Source: Verrucomicrobiota bacterium
Lineage (GTDB): Bacteria > Verrucomicrobiota > Verrucomicrobiae > Limisphaerales > UBA11358
Length of the DNA: 64,000 nucleotides
Reading direction: 5' to 3'
NCBI GenBank assembly: GCA_014860005.1
Contig: JACZKP010000124.1
Coordinates: 1 to 64,000, forward strand
Shown: one piece after another, positions 33,487 through 42,980 of the stretch
Layout of the letters: each line of letters begins with the position of its first letter
Numbering within the stretch: the stretch's first letter is position 1
Position numbers and translations under genes: made by a program
The notes under the pieces: generated by a model
Database searches by the model: none
The model's input: only the letters and a program-made list of their open reading frames with translations
What the model was told of the DNA's origin: nothing

Positions 33487-33610
33487 GGGACGGCAATTGA
33501 AGCGACCAAAGTGCTCAAAGCTTCAGTTCTCACCAGCCACGAGCCAAAGCCCACGAGCTGACAGCCACGCCCGAATGCATGTTCGCTGCCCAAGGTTGGG
33601 TGTTGGATGT

Positions 33611-34573
33611 TCATCCCTCAAAATCCAACCCGATATCCACCGCCCGCGCGGAATGGGTGAGCGCACCGACGGAAATGAAATCCACGCCTGTGCCTGCAAT
33701 CGCACGAACCGTTTTCAAGTTCACGCCGCCGCTGGCTTCGGTTTTTGCGCGACCGGCCACCAGTTTTACGGCCCGACGCAACTGTGTGAGCGTCATATTG
33801 TCGAGCAGGATAATGTCCGCCCCGGCAGCGACGGCCTGGGCGACCTGCTTGAGCGTGTCAGCTTCAACCTCGACCTTCAATTTGGGAAAACGCTTTCGCG
33901 CGCGGTTCACCGCAGCGGCAATGGCGTTGGGCTGCGCTTCGCGCAACGCGGCGAGGTGGTTGTCTTTCACCAGCACCATGTCGTGGAGGCCGAACCGGTG
34001 ATTGTGTCCACCGCCGCACACCACCGCGTATTTTTCGAAGCGCCGCCAACCGGGCGTGGTTTTTCGCGTATCGAGGATTCTGGCGCCCGTACCACAAACG
34101 GCCTCCACGTATTGCGCCGTAAGCGTGGCCACGCCGGAGAGGCGCTGAACAAAATTGAGTGCCACCCGCTCCGCCGTCAGGAGGGCGCACGCCGGGCCGG
34201 AGATTTTCAACATCGCTGCTCCTGCGCTGACGCGGTCACCATCTCGAACCAAGGGCTGCACTTTCACGCGGGGGGACATTGCCTGAAATGCGGCGACCGC
34301 AAACGCCAGTCCGGCAATGACGAGCGGCGCCCGCGCCCGCATGATTGCGGTTGCCCGCGCTCCCGGCGGCACGGTAGCGAGCGTGGTCGCGTCGCCCGAA
34401 CCGATGTCCTCGGCGAAAGCGGCACGCACGGCACGTCGGATGTCAGCAGCTCGCAACGGTTGCACGGCGCGAGCATGTGGCCAGTCTGTTTGCCGGAAAA
34501 GGAAAAATCGTTTCGATGGCCAGATCGCATCGTGTGGTCTGGTTTTCGGTGGCTGGAAGAATCCTGTGCGCAA
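33611..34573 (-). CDS. nadC: Nicotinate-nucleotide pyrophosphorylase
   Basis: This enzyme makes nicotinate mononucleotide from quinolinate and phosphoribosyl diphosphate in NAD synthesis. Core motifs are visible: EDIGSGDATT near the N terminus, NFVQRLSGVATLT, LDTRKTTPGWR, the GGGHNHRFGL loop and EVEADTLKQV. At 320 residues it is longer than most NadC (about 280-300). The first 30 residues (rich in Phe, Arg, Pro) lack family character, and a start further inside, perhaps non-ATG, is likely. A short repeat overlaps the stop codon at about 33603-33620. Confidence 0.9.
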   Translation of the reverse strand: MRTGFFQPPKTRPHDAIWPSKRFFLFRQTDWPHARAVQPLRAADIRRAVRAAFAEDIGSGDATTLATVPPGARATAIMRARAPLVIAGLAFAVAAFQAMSPRVKVQPLVRDGDRVSAGAAMLKISGPACALLTAERVALNFVQRLSGVATLTAQYVEAVCGTGARILDTRKTTPGWRRFEKYAVVCGGGHNHRFGLHDMVLVKDNHLAALREAQPNAIAAAVNRARKRFPKLKVEVEADTLKQVAQAVAAGADIILLDNMTLTQLRRAVKLVAGRAKTEASGGVNLKTVRAIAGTGVDFISVGALTHSARAVDIGLDFEG

Positions 34574-34630
34574 CGAGCCTGGACACTTCCGGCTTTCCTG
34601 CGGTTCAAATCCAACTATCTTCGTTGCGGT

Positions 34631-36025
34631 ATGTTTTCAGAGATTCGCTCGGTTCACTTTGTGGGAGTTGGCGGCACGGCGATGGCGTCCACGGCGGCGG
34701 CATTGCAGCAGCGCGGGTTCGCCGTCACCGGCTCGGACCAGAATGTGTATCCGCCCATGTCCACGTTCCTCGCGGAACGGCAGATCGAAGTGATGAACGG
34801 TTACGCGGAGCGCAATCTCGCGCACAAGCCCGACCTTGTCGTCATTGGCAACGCAATCTCTCGCGGCAATCCGGAGGCGGAATACTGCCTGGACCACAAG
34901 CTGCGGTTTTGTTCGTTGCCGGATTTGCTGCGCGAGTTCTTCATCCGCGGCAAACGCTCCATTGTCGTCGCCGGCACGCACGGCAAGACCACGACGACAA
35001 GCCTGCTGACCTGGGTGTTCGAGCACAACGGCCTGAATCCGAGCTATCTCATCGGTGGCATTCCGAACAATCTCAGCCAGGGCGCGCGGTTCACGGACAG
35101 CGAGTGGTTCATCATCGAGGGTGACGAATACGACACCGCCTTCTTCGACAAGCGGAGCAAGTTCATTCATTACCTGCCCGAGTGCGCCATCATCAACAAC
35201 GTCGAATTCGATCACGCGGACATTTTTGAAAATCTTGCCGCGGTTCAGAAGACCTTCAGCCACTTCATCCGGCTCGTGCCGCGCAACGGCCTGTTGCTTG
35301 GCAATGGGGATGACCCCAACCTCGCACCGCTGCTGGATGTGAATTTCTGTCCGGTGAAACGCTTTGGCCTGGGCGAGGAGAACGCCATTCACGCCACGAA
35401 CGTACGGCTCGGACCGACGGCCAGCGAGTTTGAAATCCCCAGTGCGAAATTCCATCTGAACCTCGCGGGCGAATTCAATGTGCGCAACGCGCTGGCGGTT
35501 GTTGCGGCGGCCAAGCACTTCGGGTTGTCCAATAAACAGATTCAGTCCGCCTTCGAGACGTTCAAAGGCATCAAGCGCCGGATGGAGGTGCGCGGCATCG
35601 CCGGCGGCGTGACGGTGATTGACGATTTTGGACATCACCCGACCGCGATCCGCCAGACACTGGCAGCCTTGCGGCTGAAGTATCCCTCGCAAAAACTCTG
35701 GGCCATCTTCGAGCCGCGAAGCAACACCACGCGGCGGAACGTCTTCCAAACCGAGCTCGCGGAATCCTTCGCCCAAGCCGACGGCGTGGTAGTGTCGCAG
35801 GTCGCACGACTTGAGTTGCTGAAACCCGAGGAGCGACTCAATCCAGAGAAGCTGATGGCTGACATCAAGGCTTTGGGCAAGGACGCCGCGTATTTGCCCG
35901 ACGTGGATTCAATCGTGGCGCACGTCGCCGGCCGCGCGCAGGGGGGCGACCTCGTGGTCGTGTTCAGCAACGGCGGGTTTGGTGGGATACATGGGAAATT
36001 GCTGGAACGATTGGGGCGGCGGTAA
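34631..36025 (+). CDS. mpl: UDP-MurNAc:tripeptide ligase Mpl
   Basis: The 464-residue product is a Mur ligase of the Mpl (murein peptide recycling) branch. It has the N-terminal Rossmann domain (VHFVGVGGTAMA), the P-loop VAGTHGKTTTTSLL (about 115) and the Mpl-specific EGDEYDTAFFDKRSKF. VIDDFGHHPTAI lies in the C-terminal domain. Mpl ligates the recovered L-Ala-gamma-D-Glu-mDAP tripeptide to UDP-MurNAc. The start at 34631 gives the normal length; reading upstream to 33479 would only pass antisense to nadC. Its promoter region is the 57 nt shared with divergent nadC. Confidence 0.9.
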   Translation: MFSEIRSVHFVGVGGTAMASTAAALQQRGFAVTGSDQNVYPPMSTFLAERQIEVMNGYAERNLAHKPDLVVIGNAISRGNPEAEYCLDHKLRFCSLPDLLREFFIRGKRSIVVAGTHGKTTTTSLLTWVFEHNGLNPSYLIGGIPNNLSQGARFTDSEWFIIEGDEYDTAFFDKRSKFIHYLPECAIINNVEFDHADIFENLAAVQKTFSHFIRLVPRNGLLLGNGDDPNLAPLLDVNFCPVKRFGLGEENAIHATNVRLGPTASEFEIPSAKFHLNLAGEFNVRNALAVVAAAKHFGLSNKQIQSAFETFKGIKRRMEVRGIAGGVTVIDDFGHHPTAIRQTLAALRLKYPSQKLWAIFEPRSNTTRRNVFQTELAESFAQADGVVVSQVARLELLKPEERLNPEKLMADIKALGKDAAYLPDVDSIVAHVAGRAQGGDLVVVFSNGGFGGIHGKLLERLGRR

Positions 36026-36040
36026 CTTCGAACGCTTTGA

Positions 36041-37543
36041 TTAGCTGCGGCTCTCTGCGACTGCGGGTTGCTGATTCTGGCGCAAGTATTTTTTGACGGT
36101 ACGAGGATCCAGATTGGCTTGCCGGGCGACGGCTTCGTAGTTGCCCGAGTGTTCGTAAAGCAATGCGCAATAACCGGAGAGCAAGCCGTCAGCGTCCAAC
36201 GCTTCCGTTTCAATTCCGTGGACAAGGCGTTCCACCAAGTCCCGCGACTTTGGCGTCGCGCTGCCCGCGTAATCGCCCGTGAGCAGAATCCGGCGGACGG
36301 CTTGCTCCAGTTCGCGCACGTTGCCCGGCCAGGGATATTTCTCGCCGACCGTGCGGCGAATTGTTTCCTCGATCTGTCGTGTGAGTTCGGTCGCCGGTTC
36401 GCCAATGATCCTGGTGACGGCGTGATCGAGCAGGCGATGAAGTTCTTCGGGATCTTCCTGCAATCGCTGCCGTAGCGGCGGGACGAGAATCATGTCCGAG
36501 CACAGGCGGTAGAAAAAGTCGTCGCGGAACAAACCGCGTCCTCGCAACGTTTCCAGCGGACGATTGGTGGCAGCGATCACTCGTCCGCGAAACCGCACGG
36601 CCTCATGGCTGCCGACGGGACAAAATGTCCGCTCCTGCAACACTTGCAACAGCTTGATTTGGATGGGCGCGCTGACTTCGCCGATCTCATCCAGAAAAAT
36701 CGCGCCGTGTGGGCTGCATCGGGCGAGCAAACCCTCGTGAGCTTCGACCGCGCCGGTAAAAGCTCCTTTGCGATGGCCAAACAGTTCCGACTCGATCAGT
36801 GCTTCCGGGAATTGGGACAGGTTCAGCGCGATGAATCCGCGCATGAAGCTTTCGGCAAATCGCCCTTGCTTTTCGTCGAACGGAATGTAGCCCGACCGGC
36901 CAATGGCAGCGGCGGCGGCGCCTTTGCCGGAGCCGGTTTCGCCCAGCAACAACGTCGAGAAATCCTCCAGGCGGTTCCACAGGTAACGTTCGTAAAGCGG
37001 CACGTCACGGGTGAACACATTGTTCCAAAGATGCCGCCGTAGTTCTCTCATACATGGACTTCGGCCAATCAGCCCGCGCACGATGAAATGGTAGGCCCGC
37101 CGAAGCTGGTAAAAGATCGAGAAGTAACGGGCCGCCTCGGCGGCCACGATTCCGCGCCGGCGCATTCGCGTCAAGGCTTCGTCCGCAAACTTCACGGGCA
37201 CGGACTGCGCGCCGAGTTTGACTTGATCGAGTATCAGTTGGTCGAAGCTCTGGCAGAACTGATGGAAAATCTCGAACAGGAAAACGGTACGCATCAACTC
37301 GCGATCGGCTCCCGAATATCGGCGCAAGTCCGCGTGTCCCCGGTCTTCGACCGCCTGCAAGCGCGCCGAGACTGCCCGCGTCATTTCTTCCAGATGATCT
37401 TCTGAACCGGGTTCCACCGGACGGCCAACGATCTTCGCGTCCAGTTCAGGCCGCTGCTCGCTGAAGGGATTACAGAACGCCGTCTCCGCGACGACCTTAA
37501 GGAATTCGCGGTCTGCGAAAGAAAGCTTGGCGTCGGTCGTCAT
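36041..37543 (-). CDS. Sigma54-dependent transcriptional activator
   Basis: This 500-residue protein has a family-specific N-terminal region (about 1-190) with no recognisable response-regulator receiver. The AAA+ sigma54-interaction domain follows: Walker A LLLGETGSGKG (about 200), the GAFTGA loop (about 261), Walker B GAIFLDEIGE (about 280), and the NRPLETLRGRGLFRDDFFYRL segment. A Fis-like helix-turn-helix (about 465-492, GNYEAVARQANLDPRTVKKYL) ends it. GAFTGA is intact, so it should activate sigma54 holoenzyme. It is divergent from the VIT/VWA gene over 223 nt, which suggests it controls that operon. Confidence 0.9.
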   Translation of the reverse strand: MTTDAKLSFADREFLKVVAETAFCNPFSEQRPELDAKIVGRPVEPGSEDHLEEMTRAVSARLQAVEDRGHADLRRYSGADRELMRTVFLFEIFHQFCQSFDQLILDQVKLGAQSVPVKFADEALTRMRRRGIVAAEAARYFSIFYQLRRAYHFIVRGLIGRSPCMRELRRHLWNNVFTRDVPLYERYLWNRLEDFSTLLLGETGSGKGAAAAAIGRSGYIPFDEKQGRFAESFMRGFIALNLSQFPEALIESELFGHRKGAFTGAVEAHEGLLARCSPHGAIFLDEIGEVSAPIQIKLLQVLQERTFCPVGSHEAVRFRGRVIAATNRPLETLRGRGLFRDDFFYRLCSDMILVPPLRQRLQEDPEELHRLLDHAVTRIIGEPATELTRQIEETIRRTVGEKYPWPGNVRELEQAVRRILLTGDYAGSATPKSRDLVERLVHGIETEALDADGLLSGYCALLYEHSGNYEAVARQANLDPRTVKKYLRQNQQPAVAESRS

Positions 37544-37583
37544 GCATTATTTGTAGGCGAGGTCGGCATTAAATGTCGAGCGC

Positions 37584-37598
37584 TGGGTTTCGTGGTGC
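37584..37598 (+). promoter_or_regulatory. Weak sigma54 -24/-12 candidate before the VIT/VWA operon
   Basis: The 15-mer TGGGTTTCGTGGTGC has GG and GC at the -24/-12 spacing of sigma54 promoters, but the rest of the -24 box departs from the consensus. It lies 168 nt upstream of the VIT/VWA start, on the coding strand. The adjacent sigma54 activator is the main reason to consider it. Confidence 0.25.
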
Positions 37599-37766
37599 GA
37601 AACCGTATTCTCAGCTCTTAATCACATTTACCTTCACACCAGAGAGTTAGGCTTCCGGTCGCTTTGCCGGCATGGGAAATGGATACCGGCTTGGAGCGGC
37701 TGTGTTTCGCTCACGCTCAGTGCGGGTGCAAGACCTCCGCAAGAAAACAAAACTAATTGCAATATC

Positions 37767-39878
37767 ATGAATGCAAACAAAACAAACTGGCGAAAGACCG
37801 TGCCCGGAATACTCGCCGCTCTCGCACTGGCTGCGATAACCTGCCCGACACCGACCCATGCGGCGGGGCTGCTGATTGCGGACGGCGGATTTGGCGGCGT
37901 GCTTGAAATCAAAGAGCACGACGTGGCGGTGACCATTAACAACGGGATCGCGGTCACGAAAGTGACGCAAGTATTCCACAACACCGAGCAGCGGCAGGTC
38001 GAGGCGCTCTATACATTCCCGGTGCCGAAGCGTGCATCGGTCGCGAACTTCAGCATGTGGATCAACGGCAAGGAAATGGTCGGCGAGGTTCTGGAAAGAC
38101 AACGCGCCCGCCAAATCTACGACAGTTACAAGCAACAGCGGATTGATCCGGGACTACTGGAACAAGTGGACTATCGCACCTTCGAGATGCGCATCTTTCC
38201 CATCGGCCCAGGCGCCGATCAGAAGGTGGAGATTACCTATTATCAGGAACTCGATTACGACAATGACGTCGCCACGTACGTTTATCCGCTCGCGACCGTC
38301 AGCCGCAAAGACGTGGATTCGCGCACGACCGGCGAGTTCGCCATCGGATTCGATATCAAGTCCGCCGTGCCAATCGTGGAACTGGAAAGCCCCAGCCATG
38401 GAAACGCGTTTGCGATTGCCAAGCACTCCGAGGTGTATTGGCAGGCGAATCTCGAATCTACCAGCGGCAGCCTTGCTCAGGATGTCGTACTGGCGTGCAA
38501 GATTTCGCGTCCGAAAACCGGCATGGACTTGATCACGTCGCGGCGGAGCGGCGAGGACGGATTCTTCTGTTTGTCGGTGACTGTAGGCGAGGACGTGGCC
38601 CAAAGGCAGGACGGGATGGATTACGTCTTTGTGCTCGACGCCTCTGGCAGCATGGCCGACAGCGGCAAGCTGCTGTTATCGAAGGATGCCGTTCATGCAT
38701 TTCTGAACGAACTCGGCGACGCCGACCGCTTTGAAGTCATGACGTTCAACGTCACGCCGAACCTCGCCTTCGGCCAGTTGCAGGCCGGCGCGGCCGCTAA
38801 TAAACAACGCGCGCTCGATTATCTATCCACCCAGCAAGCGCAGGGCGGCACGGTGCTGCAACCGGCGATGACCACCGCCTACAAGTTCGCCTCCAACGAC
38901 CGGCCATTGAACGTCGTCATCCTCAGCGACGGTTTGACCGAGCAACAGGAACGGGCGGTATTGCTGCAACAAATCCAAAAGCGCCCGGGTAACACGCGCG
39001 TGTTCTGCATCGGGGTGGGGAACGACGTGAATCGGCCCTTGCTGGAACAACTGGCTGAGGATTCCGGCGGATTGGCTGCATTCATTTCGCCCGGTGACAA
39101 CTTCACCCGCCAGGCGCGTGCGTTTCGGCAGAAGCTCATGCGGCCTTTTGCCACGAACCTGGAACTCAAGTTTGCGGGCGTGGACGTGACCGAGGTCGAG
39201 CCTGCCGTGATGCCGAATCTCTATCACGGAGCGCCCGTGAGAGTGTATGGCCGGTATCGTGGCAGCGGCACGGCCGAGGTCACGTTGCGCGGCAGTGTCA
39301 ACGGCGTGGAAGTCAAGCAGACCGCCCGACTGGATTTCCCGAAAACCGACGCGGTTAATCCAGAAATCAACCGCATGTGGGCCTGGCATCGCGTCAATCG
39401 CCTGCTCAAGGATGCCGACCGCAAAGGCGACCGTTCGTCCGTGATTCCGGAGATTGTCCGCCTGGGCGAGGACTTTTCCATCGTGACCGAGTACACCTCC
39501 TTCCTCGTGCTGGAAAATGACGCAGAGTATCAGCGTTGGAAGATTGCGCGGCGAAATCTGGAGAGCACGGGACGGGATCGTCAGGCGCACGCGAAACTGC
39601 GGGAACAACTCGACAGCATCCGCAACAAGGCGCTGGCCAATCTCGGTCCGCAGGCGGTCGAATCAAACACACCAGTCAGACCAGTTCAACTGGCTTCAGC
39701 ATCGCCAGCCGTTACCCAACCGGCGCGGCAACCAGCGGCGCAAACACAAACACCGCCACCCTTGGACCGCCGCCAAAGCTCGGACTTCCGGTTGCCGGCA
39801 ACGGGCACGAGCCCGGTCGGACCGCTGGGTGTGCTGCTTGCCGCGTGGCTGTTGCGACGCAAGCGGAAGGTGTCATAG
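37767..39878 (+). CDS. VIT/VWA-domain exported protein with C-terminal sorting tail
   Basis: This 703-residue protein has a signal peptide (about 1-32, ending THA) and a VIT domain (about 40-170; QVEALYTFPVPKRASV). A von Willebrand A domain follows with an intact MIDAS start DASGSM (about 290) and LSDG. A C-terminal region ends in Pro/Gln-rich linker, LPATGTSPVGPLGVLLAAWL and RRKRK. The tail has a short hydrophobic stretch after a Gly/Pro motif and a basic stop, like rhombosortase GlyGly-CTERM and related signals. VIT-VWA proteins mediate ligand binding or assembly in the envelope. A rhombosortase-like gene follows 153 nt later. Confidence 0.87.
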   Translation: MNANKTNWRKTVPGILAALALAAITCPTPTHAAGLLIADGGFGGVLEIKEHDVAVTINNGIAVTKVTQVFHNTEQRQVEALYTFPVPKRASVANFSMWINGKEMVGEVLERQRARQIYDSYKQQRIDPGLLEQVDYRTFEMRIFPIGPGADQKVEITYYQELDYDNDVATYVYPLATVSRKDVDSRTTGEFAIGFDIKSAVPIVELESPSHGNAFAIAKHSEVYWQANLESTSGSLAQDVVLACKISRPKTGMDLITSRRSGEDGFFCLSVTVGEDVAQRQDGMDYVFVLDASGSMADSGKLLLSKDAVHAFLNELGDADRFEVMTFNVTPNLAFGQLQAGAAANKQRALDYLSTQQAQGGTVLQPAMTTAYKFASNDRPLNVVILSDGLTEQQERAVLLQQIQKRPGNTRVFCIGVGNDVNRPLLEQLAEDSGGLAAFISPGDNFTRQARAFRQKLMRPFATNLELKFAGVDVTEVEPAVMPNLYHGAPVRVYGRYRGSGTAEVTLRGSVNGVEVKQTARLDFPKTDAVNPEINRMWAWHRVNRLLKDADRKGDRSSVIPEIVRLGEDFSIVTEYTSFLVLENDAEYQRWKIARRNLESTGRDRQAHAKLREQLDSIRNKALANLGPQAVESNTPVRPVQLASASPAVTQPARQPAAQTQTPPPLDRRQSSDFRLPATGTSPVGPLGVLLAAWLLRRKRKVS

Positions 39879-40031
39879 GGGTGCAAGCAGCGGGAAAAGT
39901 TTTGGCTTGTTCCGCTGCCAACCGATTTGCTCATGAACCGAGCCATCGCTGACTCTCACGTCGTACAAGGCGCGCGGACGACTTTGTTCGCGCGCCTCTG
40001 CAAAACCCATTCAACTCGCACGGAGGTGACC

Positions 40032-40664
40032 ATGCGCACTTCTGTTCGAGTCCGACAGCTCGAGTTGCTCGTGTTCGCCGTATTGATCGCTGTGTTCAGC
40101 GGTCCCGTACTGTTCGGTTCGGTCCGGCAGTCCATGATTTTTCAACCGGCTGCGGTTTGCAGCGGCGAGTGGTGGCGATTGATTACGCATCCGTTTGTGC
40201 ATGTCACCTGGTATCACCTGTTGCTCGACGGAGCTGCGTTTCTTTTGCTCTATCACGGCCTGCTCGAAGCAACCGTCGTCCGTCGGCTGGGCTATGTCGC
40301 CGCAGGCGGCGCCGGCAGCCTGCTGCTGTCGTGGCTCGCTGCGGGCGCCGTCTCAGATAGCGGACTATGCGGGCTGTCCGGTATTGCGCACGGACTGATG
40401 GCAGTCTCAGCCTTGGAATTGCTGGCGAATCCGGCGCGCAGTTTGGCAGAAATCAGGATGGGCATCGTCATGTTCGCGGCGGTCGTGGGCAAAGCAGCCA
40501 TCGAGGCAATCACGGGACAGGTATTCTTCGAGTTTCTGCATTTCGGTCTCGTGGGCGCGCCGGTTGCTGTGTCTCATGCCGGTGGAATTGTCGGGTGCCT
40601 CGCGGTGGTGCTTTGTTCGCAAACCTTCGGGCGCACGCGTTTGAATGAGGGACCGATTCTCTGA
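40032..40664 (+). CDS. rrtA: Rhombosortase-like rhomboid protease
   Basis: The ATG at 40032 follows a strong ribosome-binding site (GGAGGTG, about 5 nt before it); the longer frame from 39927 is unlikely. The 210-residue protein has about six membrane segments. HPFVHVTWYHLLLDG matches the rhomboid/rhombosortase N-terminal His region, GLSGIAHG carries the catalytic Ser, and VSHAGGIVG the catalytic His. The usual Asn in the H-x4-HL-x-N motif is Asp here. Rhombosortases cleave GlyGly-CTERM tails at the cell surface. The adjacent VIT/VWA protein is the obvious substrate; function is inferred. Confidence 0.8.
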   Translation: MRTSVRVRQLELLVFAVLIAVFSGPVLFGSVRQSMIFQPAAVCSGEWWRLITHPFVHVTWYHLLLDGAAFLLLYHGLLEATVVRRLGYVAAGGAGSLLLSWLAAGAVSDSGLCGLSGIAHGLMAVSALELLANPARSLAEIRMGIVMFAAVVGKAAIEAITGQVFFEFLHFGLVGAPVAVSHAGGIVGCLAVVLCSQTFGRTRLNEGPIL

Positions 40665-40720
40665 AACTAAAGCGGACTTGCCATCTCGCGTTTTCCCAAG
40701 GACGCTGCTCGGATAACAGG

Positions 40721-42253
40721 ATGAAGATTCTGATCGTTGCGTTGCCACTATTGGCCACCGCCTCTTGCTGGGCTGCGGAGATGAAACCGGTTCACAAACT
40801 GCCCAAAGCCGAACTCGCAGAGCGCCTGCAAGGTGATGCTCGCGCTGTCCCGGTGCAGCGCCAGGGATTGCAGACGGTCATTAACTATATCGAAACGCGC
40901 CCGGACATTTTTCCCGCCGAACAACCGAACGAGTCGAGGCTGTTGCGGCGCGAGGAAAAGGAGATCGTCTGGAACACGTGGCAGCGGTTTCTCGATTACA
41001 TCGTGGCGCTGGATTCGGTGGAGCAATACCACGCGCAATTTTATCGGCTCAGCGGCGCGGCGAAGGAGGATTCGTTCCTCATCGGTTACGCGGCGATGCT
41101 GGCGAAGTATCGCGCGGCGATGGAATTCATCGAGCATTGTGAGCGGAATCCCGAACTGGACAAGGTGCTCAACGACCCCGTGCCGGAACTGGGCCTGCCC
41201 GCGGGCACTTACGCGAAGCTCAAGTTCAAATACCTGAACGTCGCCATCGCGACCGACTTTGCCGCGCGCGAGGTGTTGATGAAGACGTTCTCCGGCGACC
41301 GTCGGCCGGAGTTGCGGAAGGCCATCCGGTCCGACGCCGATTACCTTTGGCGTGTCGGGCAAGGGCGCGGCCAGGTGTTGACGGCGAAGAACGCGTTAAA
41401 AGTGGTGCAGAATAGTGCGCAATCCACCTGGCTGCCGGTTCAGGCAGGCGTCTCCGAGTGGATGGGCGACACGAAGGTGTATCGGCCGGGCCGCTCGTTG
41501 ATTTCGCAGGCGCAGATCAAACAACTTCAGCCGAAGCTTTTGCCGGGTGACGTTTTGCTGGAGCGTCGCGAATGGTACATGTCGAACATTGGTTTGCCGG
41601 GATTCTGGTCGCACGCGGCGCTTTACCTCGGCACGCCCGAAGAACGGCGCGCGCTTTTTGCCGACGCGGACACTCAGGCGTGGGTGAAGCAACAAGGTGA
41701 GGCGAGTGGCGATATGGAGGCGTTGCTCATTGCGAGGTATCCCGACGCCTACAAGTTGAGCGTCACTTCGCAGGAACTCGGCCACGCCGTGCGCGTCATC
41801 GAAGCAATCAGCGAAGGGGTGTCGTTTACCACGCTGGAACATTCGGCGGATTGCGATTCGCTGGTGGCGCTGCGGCCGAGGTTGGCGAAGGCGGAAAAAG
41901 CGCAGGCGCTGCTGCGCGCGTTCCATTACGCCGGGCGTCCTTATGATTTTAACTTTGATTTCGCGACGGATGCTGAACTCGTCTGCACGGAACTCGTCTA
42001 TAAAGCCTACGAGCCGGCGGCAGGTTTTCGCGGCCTCACGTTTCCGCTGATCGAAATGCTGGGCCGCAAGGTGACTCCCGCCAACGAGATTGTGAAGCAG
42101 TTCGACACTCAATTCGGAACGACTGAACAGCAGTTCGATCTCGTGATCTTCCTTGATGGCCAGGAGCGCCAGACCAAAGCCGTGGCAGCCTCGCTTGAGG
42201 ATTTCCGCAAGAGCTGGCAACGGCCCAAGTGGCACGTATTGATCCAGCGATAG
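40721..42253 (+). CDS. YiiX/YebB-like permuted papain-fold hydrolase
   Basis: This 510-residue protein has a signal peptide (MKILIVALPLLATASCWA). The N-terminal half (about 25-250) is helical and unlike known enzymes. The C-terminal half carries the permuted NlpC/P60-like core: LLPGDVLLERREWYMS and the catalytic His region FWSHAALYLGT (about 300), then the catalytic Cys in ELVCTELVYKAYE (about 424). YiiX-like proteins are thought to be amidases or peptidases on lipids or peptides. It lies 56 nt after the rhombosortase-like gene and may belong to that operon. Confidence 0.82.
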   Translation: MKILIVALPLLATASCWAAEMKPVHKLPKAELAERLQGDARAVPVQRQGLQTVINYIETRPDIFPAEQPNESRLLRREEKEIVWNTWQRFLDYIVALDSVEQYHAQFYRLSGAAKEDSFLIGYAAMLAKYRAAMEFIEHCERNPELDKVLNDPVPELGLPAGTYAKLKFKYLNVAIATDFAAREVLMKTFSGDRRPELRKAIRSDADYLWRVGQGRGQVLTAKNALKVVQNSAQSTWLPVQAGVSEWMGDTKVYRPGRSLISQAQIKQLQPKLLPGDVLLERREWYMSNIGLPGFWSHAALYLGTPEERRALFADADTQAWVKQQGEASGDMEALLIARYPDAYKLSVTSQELGHAVRVIEAISEGVSFTTLEHSADCDSLVALRPRLAKAEKAQALLRAFHYAGRPYDFNFDFATDAELVCTELVYKAYEPAAGFRGLTFPLIEMLGRKVTPANEIVKQFDTQFGTTEQQFDLVIFLDGQERQTKAVAASLEDFRKSWQRPKWHVLIQR

Positions 42254-42454
42254 CCGCCACCGCCCGAAGAATTCTCCGGCAGGTGGCGACGTAAAATCCG
42301 AGACGCAAACACGAGGCACGCGTGTCAGTTTTCTAGCCAGTTCCAAGCCCGACCGGTCGCACGTTTTCCACGAAAGTCATTAACTCGTGAGTTGGACTGC
42401 GGACTGCTGATATCCGGACGGCAGGCGCATGGAACGAATCCCGACCTGCCGGGT

Positions 42455-42886
42455 ATGAAAGGAGTGTTTTGCCTCTCGAATTCAATGACAGGCGCGATTG
42501 TGTCGGCCATGTTGCTGATGGCTTGGTCATTGGATGCCCGTGAAGCCGTCGGGATTGAAAGCCATTCAGGTGCAAAAGCTGGTCCGCAACAGCGCAAATC
42601 AGAAACCGGCGTGGCGTCCTACTATGCGGACCAGTATCACGGCAAAAAAACGGCCAGCGGTGAGGTGTTTGACATGCACGGTTTGACCGCGGCGCACCCC
42701 AGCTACCGGTTCGGGACGCAGGTGAAAGTTACGCATCTGAAGAGCAATCGTTCCGTCATCGTGCGAATCAACGACCGCGGGCCGTTTGTCAAAGGGCGCG
42801 TGATTGATCTTTCACTGGCCGCTGCCAAGGAATTGCAGATGGTCCAGTCTGGTCTGGCTCCGGTGAAGCTCGAGATTGTGGAGTGA
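42455..42886 (+). CDS. rlpA: RlpA-like septal lytic transglycosylase
   Basis: From the ATG at 42455 the product has 143 residues with an export segment and a single double-psi beta-barrel (about 50-143). RlpA catalytic positions are visible: [17 protein letters not shown] (Glu, Asp and His) and [11 protein letters not shown] (Asp). RlpA cleaves denuded glycan strands at division sites. The protein lacks the C-terminal SPOR domain found in larger homologues. The start is uncertain; a second ATG at 42485 is possible. Confidence 0.88.
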   Translation: MKGVFCLSNSMTGAIVSAMLLMAWSLDAREAVGIESHSGAKAGPQQRKSETGVASYYADQYHGKKTASGEVFDMHGLTAAHPSYRFGTQVKVTHLKSNRSVIVRINDRGPFVKGRVIDLSLAAAKELQMVQSGLAPVKLEIVE

Positions 42887-42980
42887 CCTGGGGCCACGGC
42901 GGGTTCCTGCTTCACGAGCTCCGCGCGGAGCGCCACCGGGCTGAATTCCCCGCAGCGTTCGCTTGCCCTCGCACGATACA

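Noticed and set aside
34600..34616. A GCGGTTCAAATCC string resembling a tRNA T-arm
   Set aside because: The flanking bases cannot form the T-stem or an acceptor stem, so there is no tRNA here.
33479..34630. Upstream extension of mpl
   Set aside because: The 384 extra codons run antisense to nadC and do not resemble Mur ligases; the ATG at 34631 gives the normal N terminus.
34637..35776. A 379-codon open frame on the minus strand
   Set aside because: It is antisense to mpl, with no conserved motif.
39927..40031. N-terminal extension of the rhombosortase-like gene
   Set aside because: The strong ribosome-binding site directly before the ATG at 40032 and the position of the first membrane segment favour the shorter protein.
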